Shown: positions 24,090-31,425 of the stretch, piece after piece
How positions within the stretch are numbered: position 1 is the first letter of the stretch
Layout of the letters: every line of letters starts with the position of its first letter
Notes under the pieces: model-generated
Seen by the model: only the letters and a program-made list of their open reading frames with translations
Databases searched by the model: none
Told to the model about the DNA's origin: nothing
Source: Hymenobacter sp.
GTDB lineage: Bacteria > Bacteroidota > Bacteroidia > Cytophagales > Hymenobacteraceae
Assembly (NCBI GenBank): GCA_025354605.1
Contig: JANXMN010000236.1
Location: 1-51,853, forward strand
DNA: 51,853 nucleotides
Direction of reading: 5' to 3'
Made by a program: the position numbers and the translations under genes

Positions 24090-24704
24090 ATGATTCTCTA
24101 CGGTTATAAAGGCTCGCTCGTGCGCACGACAGCCCTGCCGGGCGCGGTCTGTCCCGCCTGCAACTCCTTCAACACGATGCAGGCCAGCGTGTACAGCCAG
24201 TACGCCCACGTGTACTACATCCCGTTCTTCCCCTTCAGCAAGAAAGCCATTGCGCAGTGCACCAGTTGCCAGCAGGGCTGGGAAGAAAAAGGCCTGCCCG
24301 CCCAACTGCACACCGCCGTGCAGTCGGCCAAGCAAAGCACCCGCTTGCCGCTCTGGAACTGGGCCGGCGTGGGCGTGGTGGCCGTAGGCATTGCCTGGGC
24401 CGCCGTGGCCGGGCAGCGCCACGAGCGCGACCGCAACGCCTGGCTGGTAGCACCGCGCGCCGGCGACCTCTACACCGTGCACTCGCCCGGCGACAGCACC
24501 AAGTTTTCGCTGCTCAAAGTGGTGAGCGCCCACGGCAACACCGTGGAAGTGGTGCAAAACGAGTACGAAATTGATAGCAACGACCCGGTTTCCGAGCTCA
24601 ACGCGCCCAGCAAATACAGCAAGGAGTCAGAGTCGCTCACCCAGCTCGACCTGCAAATCATGCACAACAAAGGCCAGCTGACCGACGTGACCCGGCTGGA
24701 TTGA
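24090..24704 (+). CDS. zinc-ribbon membrane protein of unknown function
   Basis: 204-residue protein. The N-terminal part holds a likely zinc ribbon with CPAC (about residue 24) and CTSC (about residue 56) separated by aromatic-rich sequence (YYIPFFPFSKKAIAQC). One membrane helix follows at about 92-110 (GVGVVAVGIAWAAVAG), then a soluble domain resembling a small beta-barrel (GDLYTVHSPGDSTKFSLLKV). The ATG at 24090 is chosen; the 336-residue track ORF adds antisense sequence of the decayed glycosyltransferase. No named family recognised; related two-part proteins are known in Bacteroidota as conserved hypotheticals. Confidence 0.8.
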   Translation: MILYGYKGSLVRTTALPGAVCPACNSFNTMQASVYSQYAHVYYIPFFPFSKKAIAQCTSCQQGWEEKGLPAQLHTAVQSAKQSTRLPLWNWAGVGVVAVGIAWAAVAGQRHERDRNAWLVAPRAGDLYTVHSPGDSTKFSLLKVVSAHGNTVEVVQNEYEIDSNDPVSELNAPSKYSKESESLTQLDLQIMHNKGQLTDVTRLD

Positions 24705-24720
24705 TTGGCACCCGCCGGCG

Positions 24721-25734
24721 CTACTTGTCCGGCCAAAGGCCCGCCCAGCGCAGGAAGTCCTCCCCCACCTGGTCCCAGTAGAAGTCATCGTAGTCGGGCT
24801 GGCCGTTTTTGACGCCGAAGAAATTGTGCTCGCGCCCGGGATATTCGCGGAAGGTGAAGTTGGTGCGGTGCTGCCGGATGGCTTCCAGGCGCAGGTAGTC
24901 GTCGCCGGCCACCCCCCGGTCGAGGGTGCCGAAACCGATGAACATGGGCACCCGCGTGCGCAGCAGCTCGGGTATTTCCGATGCCGCAAAGCCGTAGGAG
25001 TTGCGCGGGTCGTCGCCCAGGCAGTCGGTGCGGGTAGGGTCGGCCACTACTTCCTGCCAGCGCCGGAAAGTGCCGGCCACTTCGGCCGTATCGGCGGCTT
25101 GCCGGCCCAAGGCCAGCATCGACATCTGCCGGCCCAGCGGGTTGCCGCTTAAGTACACCGCCCGGCTCACCAGGCCCGGCACGGCGGCCAGGTGCGCCAC
25201 CACGGCCGCGCCCTGCGAGTGCCCAGCGATGACGACGCGCCCAGCCTCCACCCAAGGCTGCTTTTTGAGGAAGCGCAGCACCGCCTCGTCGCGCCGCAGG
25301 TAGTAGCCGAGGTAGTTGCGGGCGCAGTAGTAGGCCGGCGGCCGGCGCTCCCTGAAAATGGTGTTGGGGTTTTGGCCAGTCACATCGAAGGTTAGCGGTA
25401 TGCCCGGCTTGCTGATGATGGCTAGGTGACAGCTTTCGAGCACCTTTTTAGGGTGAAACGGAAACACCGGGTAAGTCCCGCCTTCCTTATAGAGCAGCAG
25501 CGGCGTAGGTATCGAGCCCTGCTCCCACAGCAACAACGGCTTCTTGCGTTTCTCCTCCCCCGGTTTCGACATGAGCAGCACCTGTACACTGTCGCGGCCG
25601 AACATGACCGTGAGGCGACGGTAGCCGAAGCTTTCGGGGGTGCGGGCGGCGGCGGGGGTTGTTTGGGCGGGGCTGCGGAGGGAGAGCAGCAGGAGCGAAA
25701 GGAGTAGCAACCTTCTCAGTTGAGCCAAAAGCAT
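24721..25734 (-). CDS. secreted alpha/beta hydrolase
   Basis: 337-residue serine hydrolase with an N-terminal signal peptide (Leu-rich, ending near SLRSPAQT). The catalytic Ser lies in GHSQGAAVV. A likely Asp follows in FGTLDRGVAGDD and the His in GREHNFFG, close to the C-terminus, as in BAAT/dienelactone-type hydrolases. Substrate unknown. The track ORF starts 42 codons upstream; the ATG at 25734 is preferred because it begins the signal peptide. It lies about 100 nt downstream of the Thg1-like gene on the same strand, but there is no functional reason to join it to that pair. Confidence 0.83.
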   Translation of the reverse strand: MLLAQLRRLLLLSLLLLSLRSPAQTTPAAARTPESFGYRRLTVMFGRDSVQVLLMSKPGEEKRKKPLLLWEQGSIPTPLLLYKEGGTYPVFPFHPKKVLESCHLAIISKPGIPLTFDVTGQNPNTIFRERRPPAYYCARNYLGYYLRRDEAVLRFLKKQPWVEAGRVVIAGHSQGAAVVAHLAAVPGLVSRAVYLSGNPLGRQMSMLALGRQAADTAEVAGTFRRWQEVVADPTRTDCLGDDPRNSYGFAASEIPELLRTRVPMFIGFGTLDRGVAGDDYLRLEAIRQHRTNFTFREYPGREHNFFGVKNGQPDYDDFYWDQVGEDFLRWAGLWPDK

Positions 25735-25834
25735 CAGGAGCAATAAAGCTCCAGCAACTGAAAGTAGGTGCCGGAGTTTGGCAAGGACCAGTGCCGTTGC
25801 GCAGTGGTTGCGCTCAGCAATTGTGGTGCTGGTG

Positions 25835-26593
25835 TTATTCCCCCAGCAAATCTTGCACAAACTGCATGTAAGCCTCCCGCACGGGCAGCTCCAAGTCAGT
25901 CACTAGTTCCCGGCGCGTGGTTGTGGTGGCTTGCTGCGTCACCGGGTTGAAGCCTTCGCGCTCCACGTCTTGCCAGTACACGCCCAAGCCCCGGCGCTGC
26001 CAAGCCGGCAGGTTGTTGAAATTGATTCCGCGCTGAAACAGCAGCTCATTTTTGTCAGCCGTGCTCAGCCCACGAATATGGTTTGTAGCCCCAACTTCAG
26101 TGGCACCTTCGCCGCGCAGTAGCCAGTAGCAGTGTGCGTTCAGCGCATTGCGCAGGGCATCTTCGGCTCGCCAGCGGAAGTAGTCAACCACATCGCCGGA
26201 CCGGGGTAGTTGGGCGATACGACAGTCGAACACGCCCATATCGCCGAGTAGCAGGGAGAATTTGGCCGAAGCTTCACCCGCCAGAATGCTGTGGTACTTG
26301 CGCAGCTTGCGGCCGAAGGTATTTGCGTCAGTATCGAAAAGCAGCGAAATCTCGTCGCTCTGGGCGTAGCCGTAGCGCACCGGAAACCCGCTTTGCAGCA
26401 GGTGGCGCACGGTGCCCGCCATACAGTCACGAAACCGTTCGTCGAAGGGCCGCGCGAAGTCGTGCGTTTCCTTGGTAAGGCGGGTAAAGTTGCGGCCGTC
26501 GAGCCGGGCCACCAGGTAAAGACCGGGCAGGGCACAGTGGTCGTGGGCCGTTTCGAAAACCCGCAGGCGCGAGTCGAGGTCGTCAAATTTCAT
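25835..26593 (-). CDS. Thg1-like 3'-5' RNA polymerase (tRNA-His guanylyltransferase family)
   Basis: 252-residue enzyme of the Thg1/TLP family, which adds nucleotides to the 5' end of tRNA in the 3'-5' direction. Visible family motifs are VARLDGRNFTRLTKE (first metal-binding Asp), the YAQSDEISLLF acidic pair, a FGRKLRKYHSILA helix, and the DCRIAQLP and ATNHIRGLSTADKNELLF segments. Length matches the family. Bacterial TLPs are thought to repair truncated tRNA 5' ends rather than only add G-1 to tRNA-His (literature knowledge). The start overlaps the kinase gene stop by 4 nt, so the two are coupled. Together they suggest end healing and rebuilding of cut RNA. Confidence 0.93.
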   Translation of the reverse strand: MKFDDLDSRLRVFETAHDHCALPGLYLVARLDGRNFTRLTKETHDFARPFDERFRDCMAGTVRHLLQSGFPVRYGYAQSDEISLLFDTDANTFGRKLRKYHSILAGEASAKFSLLLGDMGVFDCRIAQLPRSGDVVDYFRWRAEDALRNALNAHCYWLLRGEGATEVGATNHIRGLSTADKNELLFQRGINFNNLPAWQRRGLGVYWQDVEREGFNPVTQQATTTTRRELVTDLELPVREAYMQFVQDLLGE

Positions 26594-27033
26594 ACTTGCC
26601 AGGGTTCGACCACAAACTGACCGTGGTCGTCGATGCGCACAAAGTAAAGCTCATCGAACCCTTCCTCGTAGCAGGGCAGTTTCAAGCGGGCGCGGGTACC
26701 CCTAATTCCCCGCTCGGGCACTTGCTCGGCCGGCGGACGGAGCTGGTTGCGCAGAAGCGCCGCCTCGGCTGCTGAGTTAAAATAGTAGCCTACCACGGCA
26801 TATCCGGCGGCTTTGGCCGGCCCCAGGTAGCGGGCGCGCTCGGCAACCGTGGGGTTGGTGTTGTCGACGACGAACCGGGCTTGAGTGGTGAGGCAAAACT
26901 GAAGAAGCAGCGCCTCACGGTGGCGGGTACGCAGCAAATCGAGGCTGATGCGCACGTGTGAGTTGAGCAGGCGCTGGCAGTAGTACGTGCTTTTGCCAGT
27001 GGCCTGAATCCCGCAAAAAATAATAGCCTGCAT
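26590..27033 (-). CDS. polynucleotide-kinase-like P-loop protein
   Basis: 147-residue P-loop kinase of the T4-Pnk/AAA_33 type. The Walker A motif is GIQATGKST. RISLDLLR carries the likely general-base Asp, and VVDNTNPTVAERARYL is the Walker-B/substrate segment typical of polynucleotide kinases. There is no phosphatase domain. It should phosphorylate 5'-OH ends of RNA or DNA. The ATG at 27033 starts right before the first strand; the track start is upstream and adds unlike sequence. It is the first gene of an overlapping pair with the Thg1-like enzyme, which needs a defined 5' end to act. Confidence 0.87.
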   Translation of the reverse strand: MQAIIFCGIQATGKSTYYCQRLLNSHVRISLDLLRTRHREALLLQFCLTTQARFVVDNTNPTVAERARYLGPAKAAGYAVVGYYFNSAAEAALLRNQLRPPAEQVPERGIRGTRARLKLPCYEEGFDELYFVRIDDHGQFVVEPWQV

Positions 27034-27102
27034 GAGGGGCTGAAAGAAAAGTGAGCCGGCAAAATTGAGCCGGCAAAATTGAGTCAACGGCCCAAAAGCG
27101 GC

Positions 27103-27363
27103 CTAGCTGCCCCACTCCGGCAGCTGTACCCGCGCCAGGTACTCGCCCAGCCCGGCCGGCTTCTGGAACACGTGGATGAACAGCACGGCCTCTTCGCCTC
27201 GGCTGCGCCAGGTTTCGGCAAAAAAGCCCTCCACGGCATATAGCGCCAGGTCGAAGCTGTCCTCGGCTCGCTCGGCCAGGCGAGTGCCGTGCCGGGCCAG
27301 GTAGTCGAGCTGGCGGCGCTGGTGCAGGGCTTTGAAGGCGGTGATGGTCAACTCCTTTAACAT
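27103..27363 (-). CDS. small conserved protein of unknown function
   Basis: 86-residue protein, MLKELTITAFKALHQ at the start, with a mixed body (RQLDYLARHGTRLAERAED then FDLALYAVEGFFAETW). No signal or membrane segment. It could be a KTSC-like or other small helical domain, but I recognise no family. Its start codon and first four codons lie inside a near-perfect inverted repeat shared with the divergent carrier gene. It ends 69 nt before the kinase start on the same strand. Confidence 0.75.
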   Translation of the reverse strand: MLKELTITAFKALHQRRQLDYLARHGTRLAERAEDSFDLALYAVEGFFAETWRSRGEEAVLFIHVFQKPAGLGEYLARVQLPEWGS

Positions 27364-27513
27364 TTATCAATTAACATTTAACAGCCTGACTGGCGGCCCT
27401 GCGTCATTGGCTAGCCTATCTTGCCGCCAACTCTTACCGAAAGATAACGGCACGCGAAGTTTTGTCGGCCTTTGATGAACCTGTTAAATGTTAATTGATA
27501 AATGTTAAAAGGA
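27353..27513. repeat. inverted repeat covering both divergent start codons
   Basis: Arms 27353-27384 and 27481-27513 are inverted copies of 32-33 nt differing only by one extra A. Each arm reads ctgttaaatgttaattgat followed by aATGttaaa toward a gene, so the ATG and first codons of both divergent genes (MLKE and MLKG) lie in the repeat. About 96 bp of GC-rich sequence lie between. The arms are AT-rich leaders of the kind seen at 3672-3713. Confidence 0.85.
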
Positions 27514-28863
27514 TTCCGTTTTCCGCATCCGCTGGTGCTTATCGTGGGCTTTATCATCCTGGCCGCCGCGCTCAGCTACGTGCTGCCGGCCGGCGAATTC
27601 AGCCGCCACCTCGATGCGGCCACCGGCCGGCAGGTGGTGGTAGCCGGCTCGTACCACGCCGTGCCGGCCACGCCCGTGGGCCCGCTCGATATGCTAGTGG
27701 ACATCCCCAAGGGCCTGGCTGATGCGGCGGCGGTGGTATTCCTGATTTTCCTGGCCGGCGGGGCCTTCACGGTGGTCGACCAGACCGGGGCGCTGCGCTT
27801 CGGCGTCGACTGGCTGCTGCGCCGCGCCCACGGCCGCGAGGTACTCGTGATTCCGCTGGTGGGTACGCTCTTCGCCACCATGGGCGCGCTGGAGAACATG
27901 GGCGAAGAAATTATTCCGCTGGTGCCCGTGCTGCTGGTGCTGATGCGCCGCCTGGGCTACCCCGTGCTCACGGCGGTGGCGGCCAGCGTGGGGGCGGCCT
28001 TTGTGGGGGCAGCTTTCAGCCCGATTAATCCCTTCCAGGTGGGCATCGCCCAGAAGCTGGCGCAGCTGCCGCTGCTTTCGGGCGGCGGCTACCGTCTGGG
28101 CTTCCTGCTGGTGGCGGTGGGCGGCTGGCTGTGGGCCACCACCCGCCACGCCGTGCGCCACCGCCAGGTCCCCGACCTGGCCCTCGACCAGAACGAGGCC
28201 GCCGCTGCCGGAGTGGCCCCGGCCAGCGCCCGCCCCGGCCTGGTGCTGCTGCTGATGCTGGCCGCTTTTGCCGCCTTCGCCTACGGCGTGGTGCAGCTGC
28301 ACTGGGAATTCGAGCAGATGTCGGCGCTGTTTCTGGGGCTGGGCATCGTGGCCGGGCTGCTGGGCGGGCGGGGCTTCACCGGCACGGCCGAGGGCTTCAT
28401 CGCGGGCTTCCGCGACATTGCTTTTTCGGCCATTCTGGTGGGGTTTGCCCGCGCCATTTTCGTGGTACTGGAGCAGGGCCACATCGTCGATACCATCGTG
28501 AACGGGCTGGCCGCCCCGCTGGCCCACCTGCCCGTGACGCTGGCCGCCCTGGGCATGATGGGCGTGCAAACCCTGCTGCACGTCCCCGTGCCCAGCGGCA
28601 GCGGGCAAGCCACGCTCACCATGCCGCTGCTGGTGCCGCTGTCCGATATTCTGGGCCTCTCGCGCCAGGTTACGGTGCTGGCGTTTCAGTACGGGGCCGG
28701 TCTGTGCGAGCTCATCACGCCCACCAACGGTACGCTCATGGCCATGCTGGCCGCCACCGGCGTGCGCTTCGAGCAGTGGGTGAAGTTTGCCGCGCCGCTC
28801 TGGGCGGCCCTGTTCATGCTGGGCGCGGTGGCCGTGGTGGTAGGCATCGCGGTGGGGGTGTAG
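27502..28863 (+). CDS. YfcC/DcuC-type anion carrier
   Basis: 453-residue inner-membrane carrier with about 12 helices of the YfcC/C4-dicarboxylate carrier superfamily. It shows FPHPLVLIVGFIILAAALSYVLPAGEF at the start, a GALENMGEEIIPLVPVL segment, SPINPFQVGIAQKLA, and VPSGSGQATLTMPLLVPLSD followed by ITPTNGTLMAML in the second half. Relatives are thought to transport organic anions or amino-acid-like compounds. The substrate cannot be read from the sequence. The start is fixed by the inverted-repeat leader. Its first codons are mirrored by the divergent small gene. Confidence 0.9.
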   Translation: MLKGFRFPHPLVLIVGFIILAAALSYVLPAGEFSRHLDAATGRQVVVAGSYHAVPATPVGPLDMLVDIPKGLADAAAVVFLIFLAGGAFTVVDQTGALRFGVDWLLRRAHGREVLVIPLVGTLFATMGALENMGEEIIPLVPVLLVLMRRLGYPVLTAVAASVGAAFVGAAFSPINPFQVGIAQKLAQLPLLSGGGYRLGFLLVAVGGWLWATTRHAVRHRQVPDLALDQNEAAAAGVAPASARPGLVLLLMLAAFAAFAYGVVQLHWEFEQMSALFLGLGIVAGLLGGRGFTGTAEGFIAGFRDIAFSAILVGFARAIFVVLEQGHIVDTIVNGLAAPLAHLPVTLAALGMMGVQTLLHVPVPSGSGQATLTMPLLVPLSDILGLSRQVTVLAFQYGAGLCELITPTNGTLMAMLAATGVRFEQWVKFAAPLWAALFMLGAVAVVVGIAVGV

Positions 28864-28998
28864 TTTATATTACTGGCCGTCTGCATGCCCCTGCGTGGGT
28901 CCCACCTGTCCATCGAGGGATGGAGCCGAAGGGACAGCACCAGTAGTTGGGCGATGAGCCTCCTCACCATGACGGTAACCAACGCTTAAACTAAGCTG

Positions 28999-29400
28999 TC
29001 AGGCAAGCAACGCGACGGCGGCTACTGCGGCCGCGCCGATGGCCTGGTCCTGCTCAAAATTGCCCCCGGCAATGCCTACTCCACCAACTACCCCGTTTTC
29101 CCTAACCAACGGAAATCCGCCCGGTAAGCCGGAAATGGCTGGGTTGGTGACAAACGATGCCTGAAGGGCTGGAAATTTCTGGCCAAGCTCGCCCACCACG
29201 TGGCTAGGAATGCGCAGCTGAGAGGCCGTTATGGCTTTGAGCCGACTACTTTCCAACGCGAAGTAGCTGCATCCTTCCTGGCGCACCAGGGCCCGCACGT
29301 GCCCCCCGGTGTCGACCACGGTTACGGTAACAGGTATGTGCTGGCGCTGCGCTTCTTGCTGCGCGGCCAGTAAAATGGCCTCTAAGAATGCTTGGGTCAT
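28999..29400 (-). CDS. GlcG/HbpS-type protein
   Basis: 133-residue cytoplasmic protein of the GlcG/HbpS fold. It shows AQQEAQRQHIPVTVTVVDTGGH and a Gly-rich end GVGIAGGNFEQDQAIGAAA. HbpS binds heme and senses redox state, while GlcG function is unknown. It lies 11 nt downstream of the flavin reductase gene, probably in one transcript, opposite a MarR regulator. This suggests a redox or aromatic-compound response unit. Confidence 0.88.
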   Translation of the reverse strand: MTQAFLEAILLAAQQEAQRQHIPVTVTVVDTGGHVRALVRQEGCSYFALESSRLKAITASQLRIPSHVVGELGQKFPALQASFVTNPAISGLPGGFPLVRENGVVGGVGIAGGNFEQDQAIGAAAVAAVALLA

Positions 29401-29411
29401 GATGCAGGAAA

Positions 29412-30044
29412 CTAACGGGTACCTGGGAAAAACTTTTCGTCCTCAATGACAAACGTGTCGGTGGTGCGGGCGTAGCGGGAGCCAGCCATGCGGCCAATGG
29501 CGCGCAGCTGGCTAAAATCTACCCGGAAACGGTTATCGACCAGGGCATCATCCACGTACAGATACACCACTTCCCCGACAACTAAACGCGAACGGCCGAC
29601 CTCAACGACGTGCAGCGTCCGGCACTCGAACGACACCGACGCCTCGCCGATGCGCGGGGGCCGCACCACAGCGCTGGCTGCGGGCGTCAGGCCCGCGAAG
29701 TCGAACTCCGATATATCGGCCGCCAACGGCGTGGCCGTGCGTGCCATTTGCTTGGCGTAGTATTCCGTGGCGATGTTGACCACAAACTCGCCGGTTCCGC
29801 CCTCGGTGGGTAGCTGCGCGTTGCGCAGCGTGTCTTTCCAGGTACCATCAGGCTTGGGGCCCGCCACGGCAAACGACAAGGCCATCGGCGCGTGGCCGAC
29901 GATACTGAAGTAGGAGAACGGGGCCACGTTCAGCACTCCGTTGGGCGAAATGGTCGAAATCACGGCCACCGGACGCGGTATTATGGTACCGGTCAGCAAC
30001 TTGTAGCGGGCCTCAATGGGCAATTCGTGGGCGGGCAGGTGCAT
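29412..30044 (-). CDS. flavin reductase-like domain protein
   Basis: 210-residue FMN-binding split-barrel protein. The family segment PRPVAVISTISPNGVLNVAPFSYF lies at about residues 22-48, followed by PMALSFAV and TGEFVVNIATEYYA. The family reduces flavin with NAD(P)H for partner monooxygenases, or acts as an oxidoreductase directly. It is followed by the GlcG-like gene and divergent from the MarR gene; the 71-nt shared gap probably holds the regulator's operator. Confidence 0.88.
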   Translation of the reverse strand: MHLPAHELPIEARYKLLTGTIIPRPVAVISTISPNGVLNVAPFSYFSIVGHAPMALSFAVAGPKPDGTWKDTLRNAQLPTEGGTGEFVVNIATEYYAKQMARTATPLAADISEFDFAGLTPAASAVVRPPRIGEASVSFECRTLHVVEVGRSRLVVGEVVYLYVDDALVDNRFRVDFSQLRAIGRMAGSRYARTTDTFVIEDEKFFPGTR

Positions 30045-30115
30045 AGCAGGGGGTTAGCAAGGGCAATAGTAAGCAATACTGACCAAATAGTAACCTAAGC
30101 TGACTACTTTTGTTT
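30045..30115. promoter_or_regulatory. shared control region of MarR and flavin reductase genes
   Basis: AT-rich 71-nt gap between divergent genes. On the plus strand TACTTTTG (30105-30112) is a perfect -7 box directly before the MarR ATG at 30116, so the transcript would be leaderless. Short inverted words (agta-n5-tact and tagt-n11-acta) could be MarR half-sites, but no long palindrome is present. Confidence 0.45.
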
Positions 30116-30589
30116 ATGACTGCTCACGAAGAAACAACCCGACAGATTGCCGAAAAGAACCTGGCGGGCCACGTGCATTACTTTTCGCGGCTGTTGGCGC
30201 AGCTCAGCGAGCACCGCTGGGCGGCTGATGGCTACCCCGAGCTGCGCAGCGGCCACGTACAACTGCTGCGCAATCTCGACCCGGCCGGCACGCGTGCCAC
30301 GGTGTTGGCGCACCGCGCCCACGTCACCAAGCAAACGATGGGACGATTGGTCAAGGAGCTGGTTGGCGCGGGCTACTTGGCCCTGATGCCCGACACGGCC
30401 GACAGCCGCGCCCAACTCGTGCAGCTGACGCACCGGGGAGAAACATTTTTGGCGTACCTGGCCACCACGCTGCTAGACCTGGAGCAAGCCTTTGGGCAAG
30501 TGCTCGGAATATCCCGGTTGGCCGCGTTCAACACCGCCCTGCACGAACTGACTGCCTTTGCCGAAGCACGACGGCAGCAATTGCCCTAA
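30116..30589 (+). CDS. MarR-family transcriptional regulator
   Basis: 157-residue winged-helix regulator. The helix-turn-helix lies around residues 55-80 (ATVLAHRAHVTKQTMGRLVKEL), followed by the wing (DSRAQLVQLTHRGETFL). Long N- and C-terminal helices form the dimer. MarR proteins usually repress a divergent target and release it on binding a phenolic or oxidising signal. Here the target is likely the flavin reductase/GlcG pair. The ATG at 30116 is preferred; the track adds two codons from a TTG. Confidence 0.92.
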   Translation: MTAHEETTRQIAEKNLAGHVHYFSRLLAQLSEHRWAADGYPELRSGHVQLLRNLDPAGTRATVLAHRAHVTKQTMGRLVKELVGAGYLALMPDTADSRAQLVQLTHRGETFLAYLATTLLDLEQAFGQVLGISRLAAFNTALHELTAFAEARRQQLP

Positions 30590-30633
30590 AGCGGTTTCCC
30601 GGGCAGCATATTCGGCAAGGCCGTTTTCAACGG

Positions 30634-31044
30634 CTAATCGGCCCGCAGTTCAGCCGCCTGAAACACGCGGGGCAGCTTGCGCTTGCGCTCCACAATCTGG
30701 TAGGTGGCCGTGTCGGTGGCTTCGTCCCAGAACACATCCGAGATGTGGCCAAAGTGGCGGTATTGGCCCGGGGTGGGCGTGGTTTCCTCCACCGAGTCGC
30801 CGAAGCTGAACTTCGGCTTGTGGTAGATTTCCTTGAACAGCTCGGGGCGCACCAGAAACTGCTGCTCGTCGTAGCGAATGGTAATCCACTCGCCTTCATC
30901 GTCTTCAGCAATTTTCTCGAAGAGCTTACCCACCGGCTCCAGCAGCTCAAAGGCGCGGCGGTTGGCGGGGTGAATGTAGCGGAAGCCGTACTCGGGCGAC
31001 CAGCCGTAGAGGCCGAAGATGACGGGTTTGGGACGGGTTTTCAA
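30634..31044 (-). CDS. conserved protein of unknown function
   Basis: 136-residue soluble protein with an aromatic start (VIFGLYGWSPEYGFRYIHPANR), an acidic middle (AEDDEGEW), and a C-terminal half containing FGDSVEETTPTPGQYRHFG. No family recognised. The start is uncertain. The TTG at 31044 (MKTRPKPVIFG) is preferred to the TTG at 31065, which lies in a T-rich repeat leader; there is no ATG. It lies 14 nt downstream of another small gene on the same strand. Confidence 0.7.
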   Translation of the reverse strand: MKTRPKPVIFGLYGWSPEYGFRYIHPANRRAFELLEPVGKLFEKIAEDDEGEWITIRYDEQQFLVRPELFKEIYHKPKFSFGDSVEETTPTPGQYRHFGHISDVFWDEATDTATYQIVERKRKLPRVFQAAELRAD

Positions 31045-31076
31045 GGAGCAAGAAACAATCAGCAATGAGCAATCGC
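31045..31076. repeat. T-rich repeat leader carrying the stop of the upstream gene
   Basis: On the minus strand this reads gattgctcattgctgattg and a T-rich tail. It resembles the AT-rich leader words at 3672-3713. It supplies the final residues and the TGA of the 31322-31059 gene and forms the leader of the 31044 gene. Confidence 0.45.
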
Positions 31077-31322
31077 GAAGTCGGCTTCGCCGCTGTAAAG
31101 AAAACGCCCGTTTACCAAATAGCTCCGCAAAAGCTCAAATTGCTCATCGCCGGCCGCCGCCAGCTCCAGCCCGGCCACCGGCTCACGGTGGAAGGGGTTG
31201 TGGCACCGTTCGCGCACCACGAGTACGCGGTAGGCCGCCCCCACCTCAAACTCCAGCGCGCCCAAATTCAGAGGCAGCCGGGCGGAGCGGCCGGAGCGGG
31301 GTACGGACTTCAGTACCGACAC
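31059..31322 (-). CDS. small protein of unknown function, C-terminus altered by repeat
   Basis: 87-residue protein starting at a GTG (MSVLKSVPRSGRS), with a beta-rich middle (LEFEVGAAYRVLVVRERCHNPF) and the end ADFAIAHC. The frame is open a few codons upstream without a start codon. Its last about seven residues are read from a T-rich repeat, so the natural C-terminus may have been lost. No family recognised. Confidence 0.6.
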   Translation of the reverse strand: MSVLKSVPRSGRSARLPLNLGALEFEVGAAYRVLVVRERCHNPFHREPVAGLELAAAGDEQFELLRSYLVNGRFLYSGEADFAIAHC

Positions 31323-31425
31323 GCGTTCGGCCGAAAAGCTGCCTGTGCCGTATAGTCAGGCTGCCTACTGCTCATTACCGGCCGCATTTTCGGCTGCCCC
31401 GGCCGTAGGTTGCCCTCTATATTTG

